A DNA stretch of 64,000 bases from an uncultured Lachnospiraceae bacterium (GTDB lineage: Bacteria > Bacillota > Clostridia > Lachnospirales > Lachnospiraceae). The stretch spans positions 129,680-193,679 of the forward strand of contig CAJUST010000002.1 of NCBI GenBank assembly GCA_910589105.1, read 5' to 3'. This document shows positions 24,364 through 32,111 of this stretch, piece by piece. How positions within the stretch are numbered: the first letter of the stretch is position 1; every line of letters starts with the position of its first letter. Under the pieces are notes generated by a model. It made no database searches. It was given only the letters and a program-made list of their open reading frames with translations, and was not told the DNA's origin. The position numbers and the translations under genes are program-made.

Positions 24364-25641
24364 GTGAAAAAAGAACCATTCGCAACCCAAGAAAAATTAC
24401 AGGAAATCATAAAAGAATATCCGACCCCATTCCATTTATATGATGAAAAAGGAATCCGTGAAAATGCGAAAGCCGTCCAAGAAGCTTTTGCATGGAATGC
24501 GGGCTTCCGTGAATATTTTGCAGTAAAGGCAACCCCAAACCCATTTTTAATTCAAATCCTTAAGGAATATGGATGCGGCGTAGACTGTTCTTCCATGACA
24601 GAGCTTATGCTCTCTGAGGCGATTGGCTTCTCAGGCCATGACATTATGTTTTCTTCCAATGACACCCCCGCTGAAGAATTTGCTTTTGCGGATCAATTAG
24701 GGGCGGTCATTAACTTAGATGATTTTACCCATATTGATTTTTTAGAACAGACCATCGGGAAACTGCCGGAGACAATAAGCTGCCGCTATAATCCGGGCGG
24801 CGTGTTTAAAATCAGCAATGCCATTATGGACAACCCGCAAGATGCGAAGTATGGATTTACCAAACAACAGCTTATCGAAGGATTTAAAATACTAAAACAA
24901 AAAGGCGTTAAAAATTTCGGCGTGCACGCATTTTTAGCGAGCAACACCGTGACAAACGATTACTATCCGATTTTAGCGAAAACCCTGTTTGAAACAGTAG
25001 TGGAGTTAAAACGGGAGACGGGATGCGACATTCGTTTTATCAACTTATCTGGCGGAGTGGGCATTCCCTATTCCCCAGACCAAACCCCGAATGACATACG
25101 CGTAATCGGAGAAGGCGTAAGGAAAGTTTATGAAGAAACATTAGTTCCCGCCGGAATGGGAGATGTGGCGATTTATACAGAAATGGGGCGTTTTATGATG
25201 GGACCGTATGGATGCCTTGTGACGAAAGCAATCCATGAAAAACATACCTATAAAGAGTATATTGGCGTAGATGCCTGCGCGGTCAACCTTATGCGGCCGG
25301 CAATGTATGGCGCATACCACCATATTACTGTAATGGGAAAAGACAATTCCGTATGTAACCATAAATACGATATTACAGGTTCCCTCTGTGAAAATAACGA
25401 CAAATTTGCAGTGGACCGGATGCTTCCTAAAATTGAGATTGGAGATCTTTTAGTAATCCATGATACAGGGGCCCATGGGTTTGCAATGGGCTATAACTAC
25501 AATGGGAAACTTAAATCTGCTGAAATCCTCTTAAAGCAGGACGGAAGCTTTGAGCTGATCCGCCGCGCAGAAACCCCGAAAGATTACTTTTCGACCTTTG
25601 ATTGTTTTAATATTTACGAAAAAATCAAAAAACACTTGTAA
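24364..25641 (+). CDS. lysA: Diaminopimelate decarboxylase-like PLP enzyme
   Basis: Group IV (alanine-racemase fold) decarboxylase; LysA converts meso-diaminopimelate to lysine. PLP lysine in 'EYFAVKATPNP', then 'GCGVDCSSMTELMLSEAIGF', 'INLSGGVGIPY' and the C-terminal 'DTGAHGFAMGYNYNGKL'. The usual 'EPGR' is 'EMGRFMMG', a deviation, so specificity for another diamino acid cannot be excluded. GTG at 24364 is chosen: it lies 8 nt after AAGGAGA (24350-24356), while the ATG at 24319 overlaps the promoter. 425 aa, normal length. Monocistronic, followed by tRNA-Leu. Confidence 0.8.
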   Translation: MKKEPFATQEKLQEIIKEYPTPFHLYDEKGIRENAKAVQEAFAWNAGFREYFAVKATPNPFLIQILKEYGCGVDCSSMTELMLSEAIGFSGHDIMFSSNDTPAEEFAFADQLGAVINLDDFTHIDFLEQTIGKLPETISCRYNPGGVFKISNAIMDNPQDAKYGFTKQQLIEGFKILKQKGVKNFGVHAFLASNTVTNDYYPILAKTLFETVVELKRETGCDIRFINLSGGVGIPYSPDQTPNDIRVIGEGVRKVYEETLVPAGMGDVAIYTEMGRFMMGPYGCLVTKAIHEKHTYKEYIGVDACAVNLMRPAMYGAYHHITVMGKDNSVCNHKYDITGSLCENNDKFAVDRMLPKIEIGDLLVIHDTGAHGFAMGYNYNGKLKSAEILLKQDGSFELIRRAETPKDYFSTFDCFNIYEKIKKHL

Positions 25642-25693
25642 TTTTAAAAAAAATATGATAGTATACTACTTGTCCGGTTAAAATGGACAAAGA

Positions 25694-25777
25694 GCCGGCG
25701 TGTCGGAATTGGCAGACGAGGCAGACTCAAAATCTGTTGGCGGCAACGTCGTATGGGTTCAAGTCCCATCGCCGGCA
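25694..25777 (+). tRNA. tRNA-Leu (anticodon CAA)
   Basis: Acceptor arms GCCGGCG (25694-25700) and CGCCGGC (25770-25776) pair perfectly with discriminator A at 25777. The anticodon loop ctcaaaa gives CAA, reading UUG. There is a long variable arm and a T-loop 'ggttcaagtccc'. Length 84 nt fits a class II tRNA. CCA is not encoded. Confidence 0.95.
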
Positions 25778-25786
25778 TCCTAAGAT

Positions 25787-25819
25787 AAGAAGCATAGAAA
25801 AATCTATGTTTCTTTTTTT
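25787..25819 (+). terminator. Intrinsic terminator after tRNA-Leu
   Basis: A 12-bp stem, 25787-25798 with 25803-25814 (one G-T), loop aaaa, followed by a run of T. Confidence 0.88.
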
Positions 25820-25893
25820 ATTCAAAGGAAAATTTCAAGTCTTTGCCATTTAACCGGTTTTCTACTATATTAAAAAAGAAAGGGTTTTTAACA

Positions 25894-26739
25894 ATGCAGC
25901 CTGAAACAATCCCGAAATTAAACCATATTCCAATGCAAGACGCTAAAATGCTTCCTCTGTTTCAATTTCCACTTCTTACCGAGAGCGGAATTGTCAAACA
26001 TGCTTTTACGACACGCCTTGGCGGAGTCAGCGAAGGGATTTTTGAAAGCTTGAATTTAAGTTTTTCCAGAGGCGATGATAACGCGCGCGTGGAAGAAAAT
26101 TTTAAAAGGCTCTCTTTGGCGTTAGGGGTGGAATATGAAAGTTTTGTCTGTTTAAGCCAGACGCATACGGCAAATGTAGTCCGCATAAGCCACACGGACG
26201 CCGGAACCGGAATCCTCTATCCCCAACGGTTCCACGGTGTGGACGGAATGGTGGCAAACGATGTGGGCGTTACTCTTTTGACTTACCATGCGGACTGCGT
26301 TCCCCTTTATTTCGTCGATCCTGTTCATCGCGCGATTGGCTTAAGCCATTCCGGGTGGCGTGGGACAGCCGCAAAAATCGGGCAAAAAACGCTTAAAAAA
26401 ATGCAGGAGGAATTTCATACAGATCCAAAAGACGTCCTTTGCGCCATAGGCCCTTCTATCTGCCCAAATTGCTATGAAGTGGGAGAAGATGTGGCGGAAG
26501 CGTTTTTGGAGGGATTTGGCGGGCGGGAACGTGAAATTTTTACCAAAAAAGAAAACGGGGCATATTTGCTTAATTTATGGAAAGCCAACGAAATAATATT
26601 AATAGAAGCCGGTATCCTCCCCGCGCATTTAGCAGTGACGAATGTCTGCACCTGCTGTAATCCGAAGTTATTGTTTTCCCACCGCGCATCTTGTGGCAGA
26701 CGCGGCAACCTGGCGGCGGTTCTGGCATTATCTGAATAG
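25894..26739 (+). CDS. pgeF: YfiH/LACC1-family protein (purine nucleoside phosphorylase, 'polyphenol oxidase' family)
   Basis: 281 aa. Family motifs: 'AFTTRLGGVSEGIFESLNLS', 'LSQTHTANVVRI', metal-binding 'TYHADCVPLYFVDP', 'GLSHSGWRGTAAKI', 'GPSICPNCYEVGEDV', and C-terminal 'CTCCNPKLLFSHR'. Members are zinc-dependent purine nucleoside-processing enzymes, and in E. coli YfiH edits mis-incorporated peptidoglycan residues. The TTG at 25843 lies in the preceding terminator region; ATG at 25894 follows a weak purine-rich site (aaagaaaggg). Followed by a DUF1905 gene in the same direction. Confidence 0.88.
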   Translation: MQPETIPKLNHIPMQDAKMLPLFQFPLLTESGIVKHAFTTRLGGVSEGIFESLNLSFSRGDDNARVEENFKRLSLALGVEYESFVCLSQTHTANVVRISHTDAGTGILYPQRFHGVDGMVANDVGVTLLTYHADCVPLYFVDPVHRAIGLSHSGWRGTAAKIGQKTLKKMQEEFHTDPKDVLCAIGPSICPNCYEVGEDVAEAFLEGFGGREREIFTKKENGAYLLNLWKANEIILIEAGILPAHLAVTNVCTCCNPKLLFSHRASCGRRGNLAAVLALSE

Positions 26740-26755
26740 GATAGGGAGGAAAAAG

Positions 26756-27043
26756 ATGCAGGAAAAAATCTACGAATATGATTCGGAAATTTATGAAGCA
26801 AGCCAAAAAGGCGGCGCCTATGTAAAATTCCCCTATGACGTGAGGGAAGAATTTCAGGCGGGACGCGTAAAAGTCCATGTGGAATTTGATGGAGAGCCTT
26901 ACGATGGGAGCGTGGTGAATATGGGAGTGAAAAATCCGGACGGCTCCATTTGTTATATCATTGGAATCCGGAAGGAGATTAGGGCAAAAATCAAAAAACA
27001 GACAGGCGATACTGTCCATATAAAAGTAACGCCACGTTTCTAA
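26756..27043 (+). CDS. DUF1905-domain small protein
   Basis: 95 aa, a small beta-barrel domain: 'IYEASQKGGAYVKFPYDVREEF' and 'IGIRKEIRAKIKKQTGDTVHIKV' match the DUF1905 pattern. RBS 'agggagga' lies 8 nt before ATG at 26756; it begins 16 nt after the pgeF-like stop, so both are likely co-transcribed. Biochemical function unknown. Confidence 0.8.
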   Translation: MQEKIYEYDSEIYEASQKGGAYVKFPYDVREEFQAGRVKVHVEFDGEPYDGSVVNMGVKNPDGSICYIIGIRKEIRAKIKKQTGDTVHIKVTPRF

Positions 27044-27147
27044 ACGCTTCATTCCGAAAAATATGCTTGTAATTCTTCATTCATCTATGTATAATAACAA
27101 TCGTATCTTGGGAACGCCAAAAAATACCAATGATGAGGAAAACAAAT

Positions 27148-28935
27148 ATGGGAATTACATCGATTTTATTGCTTTTGAGCGGCGTAGCGCTGTTTTTGTT
27201 TGGAATGTCACTGATGGGGGACGGCCTAAAGCGGGTAGCGGGAAATAAATTAGAGCCGGTTTTATACCGTCTGACAAACACGCCGCTCAAAGGAATACTT
27301 TTAGGGGCGGGGGTTACGGCAATTATCCAGTCATCTTCTGCTACGACAGTGATGGTGGTAGGATTTGTAAACTCCGGCATGATGAAAGTTTCGCAGGCAA
27401 TCGGAATCATTATGGGCGCAAACATCGGCACAAGCATAACAGGCTGGATTCTCTGCCTGTCCTATGTGGAAGGATCAGAAGGCATTGCCCAGTTGTTATC
27501 CACGGCGACCATTTCCGCAATCGTCGCAATCATTGGCATTATATTTAAAATGTTTATCAAAAAAGCAGCCTACCGGAATGTCGGCGAAATCATGTTAGGG
27601 TTTTCTATTTTAATGACGGGTATGCAGACTATGAGCAGTTCCGTCGCAGTATTAAAAGAAAATCCGCGTTTTATTAACGGGCTGACGATGTTTTCCAATC
27701 CGGCAATGGGAATCTTAATTGGAATTTTAATTACGGCAGTCCTTCAAAGCGCATCCGCGTCCGTAGGAATCTTACAGGCATTGTCTGTGACGGGAACCAT
27801 CAGTTTTGCCACTGCCCTTCCTGTCATTATGGGAATCGGCGTCGGCGCGGCGTGTCCGGTTCTATTGTCCGCCATCGGCACAAATAACAATGGCAGACGC
27901 ACTGCCCTTATCTACCTGTTAAATGACTTGTTCGGCATGATATTCTGGTCAGTCGCCTTTTATTCCATACATGCGGCCGTCCATTTCAGTTTTATGGATA
28001 TAAAAATGGGAGCTGTGCAGATTGCCCTTTTAAATACGGTATTCCGTACAGCGACGATACTTGTGCTTATGCCGTTTATCAAATGGATTGAGCGTTTTGT
28101 GTTCTGGCTGGTAAAGGATTCCGAAGAAGAACAGGAAGAACTTGCGGATTTTGAGCTGTTAGAAGAACGCTTCCTTGCATATCCCGCCATTGCGATTAAC
28201 CAGAGCCATAAAGCCATGAACGGCATGGCGAAAAAAGCAAGGAAAAATATTTTTCGGGCTTTTTCCTTAATGGAACACTATTCGCAGGAAAAATATCAGA
28301 AAATTCAGGAAAAAGAAAACTTAATTGATAAATATGAAGATCGTCTTGGCGCATATTTAATGCAGCTTACCGGAAAAGAAATGAGCGTCGTACAGAGTAT
28401 GCAGCTTTCTAAATTTTTACATACCATCAGTGATTTTGAGCGTTTAGGCGACCATGCGGTCAACGTGTCACAAGTGGCTCAGGAGCTTTACGAGAAAAAA
28501 ATCTCTTTTTCTGAAGATGCCCAGTACGAACTGGAAGTGTTGGAAAACGCCCTTCAGGAAATTATGGATCTGACGGTATATGCGTTTTGCGAAGACAATT
28601 TAGAGAGCGCGGTAAAAGTGGAGCCTTTGCGTGAGCTGATCGCCATTTTATGCGACGAGTTAAAACTCCGCCATATTACACGTCTTAGAAATGGAGAATG
28701 TAAACTAAAGCAGGGCTTTGCCTTTAACGATTTATTAAATAACTTAGAGAGGATTGCCGCCCATTGCTCCAACATTGCGGTGGCCATGATAGAGTTAGAA
28801 GCGGAGGAGTTTGACACGCACGAATATTTAAGAAGCGTGAAAGGTTTAAAAAATGCCAACTATTCCGAGCAGTTTGAATTTTATGAAAATAAGTATGATA
28901 TTAACAGCTATAAAAAAGTAAAAAAGAAAGCCTGA
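27148..28935 (+). CDS. Na/Pi-cotransporter family protein with PhoU domain
   Basis: 595 aa. N-terminal two-thirds: two inverted Na/Pi-cotransporter repeats, each with the QSSSA signature ('AIIQSSSATTVMVVGFVNSG' and 'AVLQSASASVGILQAL'). C-terminal PhoU-like helical domain (about 370-580, 'LSKFLHTISDFERLGDHAVNV', 'NLERIAAHCSNIAVAMIEL'). Predicted sodium-coupled phosphate (or related anion) carrier in the membrane, with the PhoU domain linking to phosphate signalling. Start at 27148 is preferred because GAGGAAA lies about 8 nt upstream; ATGs at 27130 and 27133 lack a site. Confidence 0.9.
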   Translation: MGITSILLLLSGVALFLFGMSLMGDGLKRVAGNKLEPVLYRLTNTPLKGILLGAGVTAIIQSSSATTVMVVGFVNSGMMKVSQAIGIIMGANIGTSITGWILCLSYVEGSEGIAQLLSTATISAIVAIIGIIFKMFIKKAAYRNVGEIMLGFSILMTGMQTMSSSVAVLKENPRFINGLTMFSNPAMGILIGILITAVLQSASASVGILQALSVTGTISFATALPVIMGIGVGAACPVLLSAIGTNNNGRRTALIYLLNDLFGMIFWSVAFYSIHAAVHFSFMDIKMGAVQIALLNTVFRTATILVLMPFIKWIERFVFWLVKDSEEEQEELADFELLEERFLAYPAIAINQSHKAMNGMAKKARKNIFRAFSLMEHYSQEKYQKIQEKENLIDKYEDRLGAYLMQLTGKEMSVVQSMQLSKFLHTISDFERLGDHAVNVSQVAQELYEKKISFSEDAQYELEVLENALQEIMDLTVYAFCEDNLESAVKVEPLRELIAILCDELKLRHITRLRNGECKLKQGFAFNDLLNNLERIAAHCSNIAVAMIELEAEEFDTHEYLRSVKGLKNANYSEQFEFYENKYDINSYKKVKKKA

Positions 28936-29080
28936 ACCAGATCTTCACATTTGGTTATACATTTTTTATAATTTTTATGATTCTTTCATCTCAAAGACAA
29001 GATTTGTTCAAATTTATCTGCTATATTAATCTTATCACAGATGTGATACAAACTTTTTCATAAACTCTCCCCTTTAAAAG

Positions 29081-29130
29081 GGCTGCTGTTACCGACGGTT
29101 GGGAAGCCGGCGGTACAGCGGCTTTTTTTT
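29081..29130 (+). terminator. Intrinsic terminator after the Na/Pi transporter
   Basis: A GC-rich inverted repeat pairs gctgctgttaccg with cggtacagcggc and is followed by eight T. Confidence 0.85.
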
Positions 29131-29157
29131 GCCTAAATATACGTTTCTTGTTACCGC

Positions 29158-29186
29158 TTGCAGGAAGTTTTATGCTCTGTTATAAT
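29158..29186 (+). promoter_or_regulatory. Sigma-A promoter giving a leaderless acetyltransferase mRNA
   Basis: TTGCAG (29158-29163), a 17-nt spacer and a perfect TATAAT (29181-29186). The ATG of the GNAT gene (29193) is 7 nt downstream, where transcription should begin. Confidence 0.75.
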
Positions 29187-29192
29187 CAAATT

Positions 29193-29684
29193 ATGAAGAA
29201 CCGAATCGAATGCGACCGTCTGGACATATGTCCGCTTTCCATAGAAGAAATGAGGCGCTTACAAAAAGACAACCAAACAACCGCCGTAAAATCTGTCCTA
29301 TCCGAAGTGATAAAGTCCGCGATTGCGCATAAAATAGAACGAATGGGAAAAGCTCCCATCGAAGCCCACCCATGGCTGACGTATTGGCTTGCAACGGAAA
29401 AAACAAGCGGCGCAGGCATTGGGCTGATTGGGACAAAAAGCCTTCCGGACTTAAAAGGCAGCGTGGAAATCGGCTATGCCATTGCAAGGGAATACAGGAA
29501 TTGCGGATATATGACAGAAGCCCTTACCGGATTTTTAGACTGGCTGTATGAATGCCCTTTCTGCGAAAGCGCAACCCTTGCAATCCGAAGCGCCAACGCC
29601 CCGTCAGCGCGTGTGGCTGAAAAATGCGGTTTCCAATTTGAGGGGATGCGGGATATTTACAAAATATATCGTTATTGGCTGTAG
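29193..29684 (+). CDS. GNAT-family N-acetyltransferase (RimJ/RimL-like)
   Basis: 163 aa, GNAT fold of the Acetyltransf_3 type: 'GSVEIGYAIAREYRNCGYMTEALTGFLDWLY' contains the acetyl-CoA-binding region and 'NAPSARVAEKCGFQFEGMRD' the C-terminal signature. Substrate (protein N terminus, small amine or antibiotic) is not readable. The ATG coincides with the expected transcription start and no ribosome site is present, so the mRNA looks leaderless. An upstream in-frame ATG at 29172 lies within the promoter spacer. Confidence 0.85.
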   Translation: MKNRIECDRLDICPLSIEEMRRLQKDNQTTAVKSVLSEVIKSAIAHKIERMGKAPIEAHPWLTYWLATEKTSGAGIGLIGTKSLPDLKGSVEIGYAIAREYRNCGYMTEALTGFLDWLYECPFCESATLAIRSANAPSARVAEKCGFQFEGMRDIYKIYRYWL

Positions 29685-29701
29685 AATCCTGACAATTCCT
29701 G

Positions 29702-29730
29702 TTGATAAAAAGTTCACAATATTATAAAAT
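29702..29730 (+). promoter_or_regulatory. Promoter of the [FeFe] hydrogenase gene
   Basis: TTGATA (29702-29707), a 17-nt spacer and TAAAAT (29725-29730), about 24 nt before the start codon and followed by an AAGGAGAG ribosome site. Confidence 0.55.
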
Positions 29731-29753
29731 AAAAAGAAAAAGGAGAGAATGGA

Positions 29754-31220
29754 ATGTACGCGGATGAGAACGTAATTAAAATTAAACATGAGGTGTTGTA
29801 TGAAGTGGCGAAACTGGCGTTAGAAGGGACTTTGGCAGAAGAAAGGGATCATATCCCGAATAAGCTGATTCCGGGCCCTCTCCCGCAGTTTCGATGCTGT
29901 ATTTATAAAGAAAGGGAAATTATCCGTCAGAGAATCCGCTTGGCGGAAGGCAAGGCGCCAGGTCCGGTAGATGACGGCAATATTATTCAGGTAATCAGCT
30001 CTGCCTGTGAAGACTGCCCAATTTCCCGTTATGTCGTAACGGACAACTGCCAGAACTGTATCGGGAAAGCATGTATCAACGCATGTAATTTTGAGGCGAT
30101 TTCCATTGGGAATAACCGTTCCCACATTGACCCGTCCAAATGTAAAGAATGTGGGAAATGCGCGAAAGCCTGTCCATACCATGCGATTGCAGACTTGAAG
30201 CGTCCCTGTAAATTCAGTTGTCCCGTCAATGCTATTACAAACGATGAGAATGGAATCTCGGTAATAGACGAGAAGAAGTGCATTCGATGCGGGCTTTGCA
30301 TACATAAATGCCCATTTGGCGCAATTGGCTCTAAAACGTTTATTGTAGATGTAATTGAAGCCCTAAAATCAGATAAGCCTGTTTATGCAATTTTGGCTCC
30401 GGCGACGGAAGGGCAGTTTGGGACAGAGATTACGATGCACAGTTGGCGTAACGCTATGCGTCTGCTTGGATTTAAAGATTTAGTGGAAGCAGGGCTTGGC
30501 GGCGATATGACGACAATGGCGGAAGCGGAAGAATGGTATGAGGCGTATCAAAAAGGCGAGAAAAAAACGACTTCCTGTTGTCCGGGATTTGTCAATATGA
30601 TTCGTAAGCACTATCCGGAATTGGAAGATAAGATTTCCACGGCAGTTTCCCCGATGTGCGCAGTGTCCCGTATGATTAAGGCAAAAGAACCGGGAGCGGT
30701 TACTGTATTTATCGGGCCTTGCATTGCAAAGAAATCCGAAGCCAACGAGCATAAAATAGAAGGAAATGTTGATTTTGTCCTGACCTATAGTGAAGTCCGC
30801 GCCATTATGAAAGCAAAAGGCGTAGAATTACAGCCGTCAGACAATGACTATCAGGAATCTTCCACATTTGGAAAACGCTTCGGCAATTCCGGCGGCGTGA
30901 CTGCTTCTGTATTGGAATATATGAAAGAAAAAGATTATGACTGCAATCCAAAAGTCTGCAAAGCAAACGGTTCTGCAGAATGTAAGAAAGCATTGCTGTT
31001 GTTAAAAGCCGGAAAACTGCCAGATGATTTTATTGAAGGCATGGCCTGCGTCGGCGGATGCGTTGGAGGCCCAAGCGCATTTAAAAACCAGCTTCAGGCA
31101 AAGAAAGACCGTGATACGTTAATTGGCAAAGCGGATGCGCGGACGATTACAGGCAATCTGGATCATTATGAAATGGATCGGTTTTCCATGCATCGCGTGG
31201 AGCATTCTACGGAAGCATAG
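29754..31220 (+). CDS. Monomeric [FeFe] hydrogenase, group B-like
   Basis: 488 aa. N-terminal ferredoxin-like part with several Cys clusters ('CEDCPISRYVVTDNCQNC', 'CKECGKCAKACP', 'CIRCGLCIHKCP') for FeS wiring, then the H-cluster domain with L1 'TSCCPGF' (about 272), L2 'FIGPCIAKKSEA' (about 319) and L3 'MACVGGCVGGP' (about 429). It reversibly reduces protons to H2, probably with ferredoxin, in the cytoplasm. L1 and L3 differ from group A enzymes (TSCCPGW, MACPGGCxGGGG), which places it near group B1/B3. Maturases HydEFG are not in the window. Monocistronic. Confidence 0.88.
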   Translation: MYADENVIKIKHEVLYEVAKLALEGTLAEERDHIPNKLIPGPLPQFRCCIYKEREIIRQRIRLAEGKAPGPVDDGNIIQVISSACEDCPISRYVVTDNCQNCIGKACINACNFEAISIGNNRSHIDPSKCKECGKCAKACPYHAIADLKRPCKFSCPVNAITNDENGISVIDEKKCIRCGLCIHKCPFGAIGSKTFIVDVIEALKSDKPVYAILAPATEGQFGTEITMHSWRNAMRLLGFKDLVEAGLGGDMTTMAEAEEWYEAYQKGEKKTTSCCPGFVNMIRKHYPELEDKISTAVSPMCAVSRMIKAKEPGAVTVFIGPCIAKKSEANEHKIEGNVDFVLTYSEVRAIMKAKGVELQPSDNDYQESSTFGKRFGNSGGVTASVLEYMKEKDYDCNPKVCKANGSAECKKALLLLKAGKLPDDFIEGMACVGGCVGGPSAFKNQLQAKKDRDTLIGKADARTITGNLDHYEMDRFSMHRVEHSTEA

Positions 31221-31252
31221 GGCAAACCGCAATAGATTTTTATACGATGATG

Positions 31253-31292
31253 AATCCTCCGAAAGCGGGAACTGCGCTTTCGGGGGATTTTA
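31253..31292 (+). terminator. Intrinsic terminator after the hydrogenase gene
   Basis: A 15-bp stem, 31253-31267 with 31275-31289 (one wobble), followed by a moderately T-rich tail. Confidence 0.75.
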
Positions 31293-31325
31293 GATTTATA
31301 GACGCGGGATTTGGACAGATTCGGT

Positions 31326-31382
31326 TTGTAAGAAAATTGTAAGAAATTCCCTGAATGATTTGTAAGGAATCTATTTTAAGAT
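31326..31382 (+). promoter_or_regulatory. Direct-repeat regulator box before the second two-component system
   Basis: TTGTAAG occurs three times (31326-31332, 31337-31343, 31360-31366). The first pair has the 11-bp period typical of OmpR-family sites. A possible -10 (taagat, 31377-31382) follows. Autoregulation is inference. Confidence 0.45.
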
Positions 31383-31409
31383 AGGATTAGGCGAAAAGGA
31401 GGACAGGCG

Positions 31410-32111
31410 ATGGCAAACGAATGTATTTTAGTGGCGGACGATGATAGGGAGATTGTAAAGGCGATCGCGATTTTGCTGGAAAAGGAGGGATATAGGATAT
31501 TAAAAGCATATGACGGAATGGAAGCGTTAGATCTGCTTATGCAAAATTCCACGCATTTAGTCATTATTGACGTAATGATGCCAAAGCTGGACGGGTTATC
31601 CGCCGTTATGAGGATTCGCCAGAAGCAAAATATCCCGATTATAGTCTTAAGCGCAAAGAGTGAAGAAACCGACAAAGTATTAGGGCTTTCCATGGGCGCA
31701 GACGACTATGTGGCAAAACCTTATAATCCCGCAGAGCTTGCGGCAAGGGTGAAAAGCCATTTACGCAGATATACCAGCCTTGGGGATATTCATGCAACGG
31801 CAAATAACCGCATTTCAAACGGGCGGCTTTGTTACCATACGGACGAGCGGATGCTCTATGCAGACGGGGAACCGGTTCGTTTAACTGCAACGGAAACGAA
31901 AATCGTAGAGCTTCTGATTCGGAATGCGGGACGCATTTTTCCAGCAGAGGAGATTTATGAACGTGTCTGGGACGAGCAGAAAGTGGTTTCAGAAAATACT
32001 GTCATGGTGCATATCCGCCGCATTCGTGAAAAAATCGAGCTGAATCCAAAAGAGCCGGAATACTTAAAGGTGGTGTGGGGAATTGGCTACAAAATGGAAA
32101 AAATTAAATAA
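31410..32111 (+). CDS. OmpR/PhoB-family response regulator (second system)
   Basis: 233 aa. Receiver: 'VADDDREIVKAIAILLEKEGY', phospho-Asp in 'LVIIDVMMPKLDG', 'IVLSAKSEETDKVLGLSMGADDYVAKPY'. Winged helix: 'VRLTATETKIVELLIRNAGRIF' and 'VVSENTVMVHIRRIREKIE'. RBS 'aaaggagga' lies upstream. The 3' end overlaps the histidine kinase start by 29 nt. The VanR-like layout and the partner suggest cell-envelope sensing, without proof. Confidence 0.93.
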   Translation: MANECILVADDDREIVKAIAILLEKEGYRILKAYDGMEALDLLMQNSTHLVIIDVMMPKLDGLSAVMRIRQKQNIPIIVLSAKSEETDKVLGLSMGADDYVAKPYNPAELAARVKSHLRRYTSLGDIHATANNRISNGRLCYHTDERMLYADGEPVRLTATETKIVELLIRNAGRIFPAEEIYERVWDEQKVVSENTVMVHIRRIREKIELNPKEPEYLKVVWGIGYKMEKIK

